Of a stretch of DNA of 9,092 nucleotides, positions 1 to 5,566 are shown in pieces. This stretch comes from JAICIG01 sp035532215 (GTDB lineage Bacteria > Planctomycetota > Planctomycetia > Pirellulales > JAICIG01). Under the pieces are notes generated by a model. That model was not told where the DNA came from, made no database searches, and was given only the letters and a program-made list of their open reading frames with translations. The position numbers were made by a program, and so were the translations under genes. Position 1 is the first letter of the stretch. Each line of letters begins with the position of its first letter. The stretch spans positions 1-9,092 of the forward strand of contig DATKRK010000255.1 of assembly GCA_035532215.1 (NCBI GenBank). The letters are read 5' to 3'.

Positions 1-24
1 AGCCGGCTTCCCGAGGGCTGAAAA

Positions 25-42
25 AGCCGGCTAAAGCCGGCT
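25..42. repeat. Palindromic hairpin repeat, possible 3' terminator of the cca gene
   Basis: Two copies of the self-complementary octamer AGCCGGCT lie at 25-32 and 35-42, separated by AA. A third copy sits at 1-8. Read on the minus strand, the hairpin is followed by a run of T (the complement of A21-A25), so it could terminate the minus-strand CCA-adding enzyme gene that ends at 168. The core CCGGCTAAAGCCGG matches the hairpin at 71-90 apart from one compensated base pair, which suggests a dispersed repeat family. The structure is seen directly; the terminator role is inferred. Confidence 0.55.
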
Positions 43-70
43 CCCAAAGAGAGAGAATGGTTGCCGGTCC

Positions 71-90
71 CCACCAGCTAAAGCTGGTGG
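71..90. repeat. Perfect 9-bp inverted repeat, related to the hairpin at 25-42
   Basis: CCACCAGCT (71-79) and AGCTGGTGG (82-90) are exact reverse complements around AA. The core CCAGCTAAAGCTGG differs from CCGGCTAAAGCCGG at 28-39 by an A-T pair in place of a G-C pair. It lies between the end of the cca gene and the window edge. No long T-run follows on either strand, so a dispersed repeat is more likely than a simple terminator. Confidence 0.6.
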
Positions 91-167
91 CAAACACGGA
101 TGGGGCCAAGCTCGTCCTTCCAATTCGCCCTTTTTCCTTGAGGTGCTCGCAAACGGTATCACTACCA

Positions 168-1466
168 TCACCCTTCGCCGACCGCCCCCTCGGCCAGCAG
201 GCGGTCGGCCAGCGCCAGCGCCTCCTCTTCGTTTGCGATGCGATTTTCCAACTGGGCGTCGCGCAGTTTTTCCAGCAGCGGCTTGAAGAGCTTGCCGCTG
301 GCGATGCCGTGGCGAATCAGATCGTCGCCGGTGACCAAGGGCGGCGGATTCAGACGTTCCGGGGGTAGTTTCAATAATTCGCGGCATTTTCGCACGTGCC
401 TCGCGTCGGCGCCGCTCGCCAGCGCTTCGGCTTCGTGCAAGGCCAGCAAATCGCCGATCCAATCGCCGATCAACAGCCGCTGCAGCCGCGGCCAGGGCAT
501 CAACTCGGCGCCCACGAGCGCCGTGCGATGCTCCACAAGCCAGCGCGCGTGCTCGATCTCCTTATTCGATAGTCTCCAACGGCGGCAGATGCTTTCGGTC
601 GGCTTGCCGTGATGCTCCCCGGCGCGATCGACGGCCGTGAACAAGGCTGCCAGCGCCAAAGGAAAATCTGGTTCCGTGAGTCCCTCGAGCGTCAGCAGCG
701 TTCGCCGCCAGGCTTTGGGCTCGGCGGCCGCAGCGGCCGCCTCCGGCAAGATCGCGGCCAACAAGCCCGTTTCGCGCAACAATTCGACGGCCCGAGCGCG
801 ATGGGCGTCGACGAGCATCGTGCGCAGTTCCTGGGCGATGCGCTCTGCACTGACTGTGACCACGCTTGCGGCAAATTCCACGATGGCCGCCCGCGTGCTT
901 TCGTCCAAGTCGAATTCGAAGCCGGCGGCGATCCGCACGGCGCGGAGCAACCGCAGCTTATCTTCGCAGAACCGGGCTCGCGGGTCGCCGATGGCGCGGA
1001 TGATCTTGCGCTCGAGGTCGGCCACGCCGCCGACGAAATCGCTCACCCGCCGCTCGGGCTGCGGCTCGAGCGGATCGTAGAACAAGCCGTTGATCGTAAA
1101 GTCGCGGCGCTGTGCATCTTCTTTGGCCGAGGTGAAGACCACCGCGTCGGGACGCCGGCCGTCGCTGTATTGCGTATCCTGGCGGAAGGTCGTGACCTCG
1201 ACCACGCCGGCCGGCTTGGGCCCGATCACCGCTACGACGCCGAACGCGGCGCCGATCTCCAGCGTGCGGCGCCGCGAAAACAGCTCGCGAATCTCGACCG
1301 GCGTGGCGTTGGTCGCCACGTCGTAGTCCTTCGGCCGCCGATCGAGCAGGCAATCCCGCACGCAACCGCCCGCCCAGTACGCCTCGAACCCCCCCTCGCG
1401 CAGCTTCGTCACCACCTGCAAGGCGAATTCGCGCTGTCGTTCGGGATCGAGATGATGCACGTGCAT
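168..1466 (-). CDS. cca: CCA-adding tRNA nucleotidyltransferase (class II)
   Basis: The 432-residue product adds or repairs the 3'-terminal CCA of tRNAs in the cytoplasm, using CTP and ATP. The N-terminal polymerase head has the nucleotidyltransferase motif GGCVRD (residues 33-38), the catalytic aspartates in KDYDVATNATP (D47 and D49), a conserved RRDFTIN segment (120-126), and the neck motif EDKLRLLRAVRIAAGFEF-like segment (168-185) followed by ERIAQEL. The helical C-terminal half binds the tRNA elbow in this family. Length is normal and no lesion is seen. The start at 1466 lies just ahead of the conserved domain; no clear Shine-Dalgarno precedes it, which is not unusual in planctomycetes. 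A poly(A) polymerase is the close alternative, but the tRNA gene in this window lacks an encoded CCA, which favours the CCA-adding role. It is divergent from the rhodanese gene. Confidence 0.93.
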   Translation of the reverse strand: MHVHHLDPERQREFALQVVTKLREGGFEAYWAGGCVRDCLLDRRPKDYDVATNATPVEIRELFSRRRTLEIGAAFGVVAVIGPKPAGVVEVTTFRQDTQYSDGRRPDAVVFTSAKEDAQRRDFTINGLFYDPLEPQPERRVSDFVGGVADLERKIIRAIGDPRARFCEDKLRLLRAVRIAAGFEFDLDESTRAAIVEFAASVVTVSAERIAQELRTMLVDAHRARAVELLRETGLLAAILPEAAAAAAEPKAWRRTLLTLEGLTEPDFPLALAALFTAVDRAGEHHGKPTESICRRWRLSNKEIEHARWLVEHRTALVGAELMPWPRLQRLLIGDWIGDLLALHEAEALASGADARHVRKCRELLKLPPERLNPPPLVTGDDLIRHGIASGKLFKPLLEKLRDAQLENRIANEEEALALADRLLAEGAVGEG

Positions 1467-1481
1467 GGGGCAAAGCGGCGG

Positions 1482-1505
1482 CGGAGATACGGGCGGAGAT
1501 ACGGG
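1482..1505. repeat. 12-bp tandem direct repeat, two copies
   Basis: CGGAGATACGGG occurs twice head to tail (1482-1493 and 1494-1505), between the putative -10 box and the start codon of the cca gene. It would fall in that gene's 5' untranslated region. It could be a simple duplication or a protein-binding site; nothing in the sequence decides. Confidence 0.6.
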
Positions 1506-1513
1506 ACGGGGGC

Positions 1514-1519
1514 ATTATA
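1514..1519 (-). promoter_or_regulatory. Putative -10 box for the cca gene
   Basis: On the minus strand these bases read TATAAT, a perfect sigma-70 -10 hexamer, 47 bases upstream of the cca start codon. No convincing -35 box is seen at 17 or 18 bases, and the expected spacer is largely occupied by the left arm of an inverted repeat (1526-1539). A repressor or activator site overlapping the promoter is therefore possible, by inference. Confidence 0.45.
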
Positions 1520-1525
1520 AGCGTG

Positions 1526-1576
1526 GAGGCGTCAGGAGCAGAAAACGAAGGTCTTTTCGAGAGCGCCTGACGCCTC
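1526..1576. promoter_or_regulatory. Long inverted repeat in the divergent promoter region
   Basis: GAGGCGTCAGG at 1526-1536 is exactly complementary to CCTGACGCCTC at 1566-1576. The arms extend to 1539 and 1563 with one mismatch, giving about 14 bp around a 23-base spacer. It lies between the divergent cca and rhodanese genes, next to the cca -10 box, so it may be an operator or an RNA hairpin. It is unlikely to be a terminator because no gene ends here. Confidence 0.5.
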
Positions 1577-1609
1577 ATCCCGGCCCCTTCCGCCTGCGGC
1601 CAAATTGCG

Positions 1610-1615
1610 TAAAAT
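1610..1615 (+). promoter_or_regulatory. Weak -10 box candidate for the rhodanese gene
   Basis: TAAAAT lies 48 bases before the rhodanese ATG. A very weak -35 candidate (TTCCGC) sits 16 bases upstream. A similar TAAAATG element is found about 80 bases ahead of the tRNA gene, at 7523-7528. Position and hexamer are the only support. Confidence 0.3.
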
Positions 1616-1663
1616 GAGTTGAGGTCAAGACTCTACTCCCCGTAATTCGCAGGAAACGAATTC

Positions 1664-2002
1664 ATGGCTGAAAAGCTGCCGCTGGAAATTAGCTGCCAGG
1701 TGGTGAAGGCCAAGCTCGACGCCAACGACGACTTCGTCCTGATCGACTGCCGGGAAGAAGACGAGTACGCGACGGTGTGCATCGCCGCGGCCAAGTTGTT
1801 CCCGATGAGCCAACTGATGGCCAAGGCCGCCGAACTGGAGCCGTTTCGCGAGTTCGAGGTCGTGGTACACTGCCATCACGGCGGCCGCAGCATGCAGGTC
1901 ACGCGCTGGCTGCGGCAGCAGGGTTTTATCAAGGCCCAAAGCATGACCGGCGGCATCGACGCCTGGGCCGCCGAAATCGACACGTCGCTGACTCGTTACT
2001 GA
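1664..2002 (+). CDS. Single-domain rhodanese-like sulfurtransferase
   Basis: The 112-residue protein is one complete rhodanese domain with no signal peptide, so it is probably cytoplasmic. Visible family marks are the early strand VLIDCREEDEY (residues 25-35), the active-site loop HCHHGGRS with catalytic Cys70, and the closing segment MTGGIDAWAAEID with C-terminal RY. Such proteins carry a persulfide on the active-site cysteine and transfer sulfane sulfur to acceptors such as thiols or thiol proteins; the physiological partner cannot be read from sequence. Length is typical for stand-alone forms. The start is well supported: AGGA at 1651-1654 lies nine bases before the ATG. It is transcribed alone, divergent from cca and convergent with the glycogen phosphorylase operon. 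Confidence 0.9.
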   Translation: MAEKLPLEISCQVVKAKLDANDDFVLIDCREEDEYATVCIAAAKLFPMSQLMAKAAELEPFREFEVVVHCHHGGRSMQVTRWLRQQGFIKAQSMTGGIDAWAAEIDTSLTRY

Positions 2003-2033
2003 CGGTTGTTCTTGTGTGCGGGCATCCCGCCCA

Positions 2034-2154
2034 GGGAGCGGCGGGCGCCCTCGCCCGCCGAGAACGCATGGAGCGGCGGGCGCCCTCGCCCGCCGGGCGA
2101 GGGCGCCTGGCGCTCCCTATTCCAAGCCGCCGGGCGAGGGCGCCCGGCCCTCCC
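2034..2154. repeat. GC-rich repeat cluster, two direct and two inverted units
   Basis: A unit of about 27 bp with core GGCGGGCGCCCTCGCCCGCC occurs at 2034-2060 and 2070-2095. Imperfect reverse-complement copies follow at 2091-2117 and 2126-2154. Adjacent units overlap or face one another, so large hairpins can form on either strand. The cluster fills the gap between the convergent rhodanese and glycogen phosphorylase genes and may act as a bidirectional transcription stop or be a REP-like dispersed element. Open frames across it are artefacts of the repeat. Confidence 0.75.
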
Positions 2155-2164
2155 TCTAGAAGCG

Positions 2165-2187
2165 GCGGCGTTTTCGAGCTTCGCCGC
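2165..2187 (-). terminator. Possible weak hairpin terminator after the glycogen phosphorylase gene
   Basis: GCGGCG (2165-2170) pairs with CGCCGC (2182-2187) around an 11-base loop, directly after the stop codon of the minus-strand operon. No T-run follows, so any terminator here would be weak or factor-assisted. Confidence 0.25.
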
Positions 2188-2189
2188 AG

Positions 2190-3902
2190 TCACACGCTCC
2201 GCAAGCCCCAGATATCGCGCGCATATTCCTGGACGGCGCGGTCGCTGGAAAACTTCCCGATCCGCGCGACGTTGAGAATGGCCATGCGCGTCCAGCGGCT
2301 TCGATCGCAAAAGGTCTGGCCCGCCTTGGCCTGTTCGTCGAGATAACTCTCGAAATCCGCCAAGACCCAGTTATCGTCGCGTTCGTCGAGCAGCGCGTGC
2401 TTGATCCAGGCGAACAGGCCCGGCTCGCTACGGCAGAAGCGATCGTCGGCGAAGCTGTCGACGACCCGGCGGATGCGCACGCTGCGGTGGTAGATTTCCG
2501 CCGGCCGGTACGCCCGCTGCTCGCGCATTCGCTCGGCTTGTTTGGCCGTCAACTCCGTGTGCAGGTCGGAAACGCCGTTGACCGAATGGCTGCCAACGAT
2601 CGCCAAGTGCGTCATTCGCGCCTGCTTGGGCGCCGACTCTTCAATCAGCGACATGCGTTCGAGCCGTCCGCGGTCGCCGGGGCAGGCCGCCGAAACCTGC
2701 CCGAGAAAACAGCGGTTGATCTCGTAAATGATCTGTAGGTGCCGCGGCAAAACGGTCTCCAGCAGAGGCACGGGCCACTTCTCCAAGGCCTCGGGCGCCA
2801 GCGTGTGATTCGTGAAGCTGACGCAAGCCTGCGTGATGCTCCACGCTTCCTCCCAGGCGAGGCCTTCTTCGTCGACCAAAAGCCGCATCAGTTCGGCGAC
2901 GGCCAGCGCGGGGTGAGTGTCGTTCAGTTGAATCGCGACCTTGCCGGCGAATTCTCGAAACGTGGCGTGGCGTTGCTCGTATCTGCGAACGATATCGCGG
3001 ACGGCGCAGGCGACGAGGAAATATTCTTGCAGCAGGCGCAGCTCACGGCCAGCAACGAATGTGTCCGAGGGATAGAGCACCTTGGTGATCGTTTCGGAGG
3101 AGATTTTCTGCTCGACGGCCTTGAAGTAATCGCCGTCGTTGAAAATCTGCATGTCGAAATCGCGCGAGGCGCGGGCTGCGTACAGACGCAGGCGATTGAC
3201 CGTCCGCCCGCCATAGCCGGGAATGAGGAAGTCGTGTGGCACGCCGACCAGCAGTTTCCAGTCGAGCCACATCGGGTTGTAACCGCCCGCGCGATCCATG
3301 GCGTGCTCGATCCGACCGTAGATCGGCACCAGGCAGGCTTCGTCGGGGCGGGCGATCTCCCAGGGAGCGCCGCTGGCCAGCCACTGGTCGGGCTTTTCGC
3401 GCTGCTCGCCGTTGTCGATTTCCTGCTTGAAGATGCCGTACTCGTAATGAATGCCATAACCGTAAGCGGGCATGTCGAGCGTGGCGAGCGAGTCGAGAAA
3501 GGCGGCGGCCAGCCGGCCCAGGCCGCCGTTGCCCAAGGCGGCGTCGTCCTCGCTGTCTTCGATTTCGGCCAGATCGGCGCCCAACTTGCGCAGCGCCTGG
3601 CGGTAAGGCTCGCGCAGGCCGAGATTGATCAGGTTGGCGCCCAGCGACTGGCCCATCAAATACTCGATCGACAGATAGGCCAGCCGCTTGGGATCCTCGC
3701 GGCGATATCGCTCTTCGGTCTCCAACATTCGCTCGACCATGCGATCGCGCACCGACAGCGCGGTCGCGGTGAACAGGTCTCTCGTGGAGACTCCGCTGGC
3801 GGCTTTTCCCAGCGAGTATCGCACGTGCCGCCGGATCGATTCCTCGATGGTCTGCACGTCGCCGCTGGCATCGCGGTTGGCAAAGGGCGTTGCGAGAGCC
3901 AT
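2190..3902 (-). CDS. glgP: Glycogen phosphorylase with a large internal in-frame deletion
   Basis: The family releases glucose-1-phosphate from glycogen with a PLP cofactor. Residues 1-450 match the N-terminal half well: LSIEYLMGQ (77-85), EDDAALGNGGLGRLAAAFLDS (118-138), QLNDTHPALA (325-334), FTNHT with the His377-equivalent (363-367), and VNGVSDLHTEL (441-451). The sequence then jumps directly to LTAKQAERMREQ, which in full-length enzymes follows the (F/I)FG segment near residue 700, and continues to the normal end (WTRMAILNVARIGKFSSDR, residues 537-555). About 250 residues are missing, including the PLP lysine motif EASGTGNMK and the KR.HEYKRQ segment, so phosphorolysis should be impossible. 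At 570 residues it is well short of the usual 800-850. The start is supported by AGGAG ten bases before the ATG. It is the last gene of the operon, 18 bases after the STAS gene. A real deletion and an assembly collapse are both possible. Confidence 0.9.
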   Translation of the reverse strand: MALATPFANRDASGDVQTIEESIRRHVRYSLGKAASGVSTRDLFTATALSVRDRMVERMLETEERYRREDPKRLAYLSIEYLMGQSLGANLINLGLREPYRQALRKLGADLAEIEDSEDDAALGNGGLGRLAAAFLDSLATLDMPAYGYGIHYEYGIFKQEIDNGEQREKPDQWLASGAPWEIARPDEACLVPIYGRIEHAMDRAGGYNPMWLDWKLLVGVPHDFLIPGYGGRTVNRLRLYAARASRDFDMQIFNDGDYFKAVEQKISSETITKVLYPSDTFVAGRELRLLQEYFLVACAVRDIVRRYEQRHATFREFAGKVAIQLNDTHPALAVAELMRLLVDEEGLAWEEAWSITQACVSFTNHTLAPEALEKWPVPLLETVLPRHLQIIYEINRCFLGQVSAACPGDRGRLERMSLIEESAPKQARMTHLAIVGSHSVNGVSDLHTELTAKQAERMREQRAYRPAEIYHRSVRIRRVVDSFADDRFCRSEPGLFAWIKHALLDERDDNWVLADFESYLDEQAKAGQTFCDRSRWTRMAILNVARIGKFSSDRAVQEYARDIWGLRSV

Positions 3903-3920
3903 GTTGCACGTACTCCTGAT

Positions 3921-4259
3921 TCAAGCGAGGAAGGCGCGCGTGGCTTCGTCGCGCGTGCCGTAGATGTCGAGGATGCGATCCATTCGGACCAGCGCAAAAG
4001 CCGAGCGGACTTGCTTCGACACGCCGCACAGCTTCAATTCGCCGCGCTTCTCGTTCAGTCTCCGCAGGCAGGAAATGAAGGCGCCCAGTCCGGAACTGTC
4101 GACGAAACGCAGCTTGCTCAGGTCGAGCACGACTTTCGCATGCGCGTCGAGCACCGGCGTCATGTCGCGTTTGAACTCCGCGGTGTTGGCGGCGTCCAAC
4201 TCCTCGACCGGCATGGCGACGACGGCGACGTCTTGCGTTTGTTCGGCGGTGATTTCCAT
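3921..4259 (-). CDS. STAS-domain anti-sigma factor antagonist (SpoIIAA/RsbV type)
   Basis: The 112-residue protein is a single STAS domain. In the family, the unphosphorylated form captures an anti-sigma kinase and frees its partner sigma factor; phosphorylation of a conserved serine switches this off. The diagnostic loop FVDSSGLGAF is present, with Ser56 aligning with the phosphorylated Ser58 of Bacillus SpoIIAA, preceded by VVLDLSKL (residues 43-50). The ATG at 4259 is chosen over longer upstream frames because a strong GAGGGAG lies about seven bases before it and because the extra N-terminal sequence would overlap the preceding gene. It begins 23 bases after the phosphatase/HATPase gene and ends 18 bases before glgP, so co-transcription is likely. 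No lesion is seen. The sigma factor or other output is not in the window. Confidence 0.92.
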   Translation of the reverse strand: MEITAEQTQDVAVVAMPVEELDAANTAEFKRDMTPVLDAHAKVVLDLSKLRFVDSSGLGAFISCLRRLNEKRGELKLCGVSKQVRSAFALVRMDRILDIYGTRDEATRAFLA

Positions 4260-4282
4260 GTTTTCTCCCTCGTGAATGGCAG

Positions 4283-5566
4283 TTAGCGGTTCTTCGTCAG
4301 AGCAATGCAGTTTCTTCCCCGTTCGTCGACGTAATAGCGCACCGTCTCGACGCTGTGGGCGATGAGGTAGACGCCCAAGCCGGATTCCTGCGGACCATCG
4401 AGCCGGGGTTGAGGAACGCTCGACGGGTCGAACGCTTCTCCCAAATGGTGCAATCGGATCGAGAGCCGGTCGGCGAAATCTTCCGCTTCCAATTGAATGT
4501 GCTGATCCGTGCGGCCGTGAAAGGCGTGCTTGATGATGTTGCTGCACGCCTCGGTGACCGCCAGTTCCAAGTTTGCGACGAATGCTCCGTCGAGCCGGGC
4601 GCCGGAGAGCTGGCGGCAGAAGCCGCGGATGAACTCGCGCGCACGCGCCAGCTCCCCGAATTCGCTGCCTAGCTCCATTTTCGCGTGCGCCCGCGGGCGT
4701 TCGCTCTCTGCCGCCTGGATCACGACGCAGTTCAGACCCTCCGCCGGCGACTCCGACTCCGTGAATGCAAGCGATGCACGGCAGAGCCCCGCCGCCATTT
4801 CGTCAGGCGCCATTCCGCGGCGGCTCTCGATCCACTCGGTGAGCCTGGCTTCGCCAAAGGGCTCGCCCGCCGCGTTGCGCGCCCCGGCGACTCCGGCCGA
4901 GCAGAGCACCAGCAGATCGTCCGGCTCGAACGAAACGGCGCTCTGGTCGTAGATCGCCCCGGTTCGGCAGCCCAAGGGAAAATCGTCGCCGTGCAAGGTC
5001 TGGCAGCGGCCCCTTGCGGCTTCGAAGTGCGTCAACCCCGCGTTTCCCGCGGCGACGAACTCGATCGCGCGCCGCTCGGGATCGATGCGAACGTAGCACA
5101 GCGAAACGCAGCGCTGCGACTCGATCGGTCGCCGAACCAGGGCGGCGTGCGCCAGGGTGACGATTTCTTTGGGTTGCGGCAGTACGCCGGGTACGGCTGC
5201 GCCGAGCAAATGGCAGAGGGCCTCGAGCAAGCGGCTTTTGATCGCAGACCCCAGCACCGAGGCCCGAATTCCTTGTCCCGGCACGTCGGCGACGATCAAG
5301 TCGACTTGCCGATCCTCGTGCTCGTAGCCGTAGTAGAAATCGCCGCGGAATTCCCGCGAAGGCGCGCTCGCCGCGCCGATGCGAAGCCCGTGAAGATCGG
5401 CGGGCAAAGGATCGCTCAACAGCGTTTGCTGAATCTCCGAGGCGATCTCGAGTTCGCGCTCGCGAGCCGCCTGGAGTTTCGCCGAGTTGCTACGCACGCG
5501 TCGATTCTCGCGAAAGGTAATACGCTTCGCCTGCTGCGTGAGGCATTTTTGCAACGTCAAAGCCAT
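4283..5566 (-). CDS. SpoIIE-like phosphatase domain fused to RsbW-like HATPase, probably a pseudophosphatase
   Basis: The 427-residue protein joins a PP2C/SpoIIE-type domain (about residues 35-285) to a GHKL ATPase domain (about 300-425). Such fusions can combine removal and addition of phosphate on a STAS partner, and the STAS gene follows 23 bases later. The phosphatase part keeps RGDFYY (D76) and ADVPGQG (D94), but the usual (T/S)DG motif reads LCSAGV (Ala224), and the final DD reads AEGLN (276-277). Both are normally metal ligands, so phosphatase activity is doubtful. The HATPase keeps the N-box ELAVTEACSNIIKHAF and the glycine-rich GLGVYLI, but the DxG of its G1 box is HLG (His374). The ATG at 5566 is preferred over one at 5719 because AGGA lies about seven bases upstream and the longer version overlaps the upstream gene's natural end. 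The fused kinase may be the active half, by inference. Confidence 0.85.
   Translation of the reverse strand: MALTLQKCLTQQAKRITFRENRRVRSNSAKLQAARERELEIASEIQQTLLSDPLPADLHGLRIGAASAPSREFRGDFYYGYEHEDRQVDLIVADVPGQGIRASVLGSAIKSRLLEALCHLLGAAVPGVLPQPKEIVTLAHAALVRRPIESQRCVSLCYVRIDPERRAIEFVAAGNAGLTHFEAARGRCQTLHGDDFPLGCRTGAIYDQSAVSFEPDDLLVLCSAGVAGARNAAGEPFGEARLTEWIESRRGMAPDEMAAGLCRASLAFTESESPAEGLNCVVIQAAESERPRAHAKMELGSEFGELARAREFIRGFCRQLSGARLDGAFVANLELAVTEACSNIIKHAFHGRTDQHIQLEAEDFADRLSIRLHHLGEAFDPSSVPQPRLDGPQESGLGVYLIAHSVETVRYYVDERGRNCIALTKNR

Noticed and set aside
609..1520. Plus-strand open frame of 303 codons
   Set aside because: It is the antisense shadow of the CCA-adding enzyme gene.
2006..2346. 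Open frames crossing the GC-rich repeat cluster
   Set aside because: Their proline- and arginine-rich translations come from the repeat units, with no ribosome site or motif.
2739..4286. Long plus-strand open frame of 515 codons
   Set aside because: It is antisense to the clearly recognisable phosphorylase and STAS genes and shows no domain; GC-rich third positions create such shadows.
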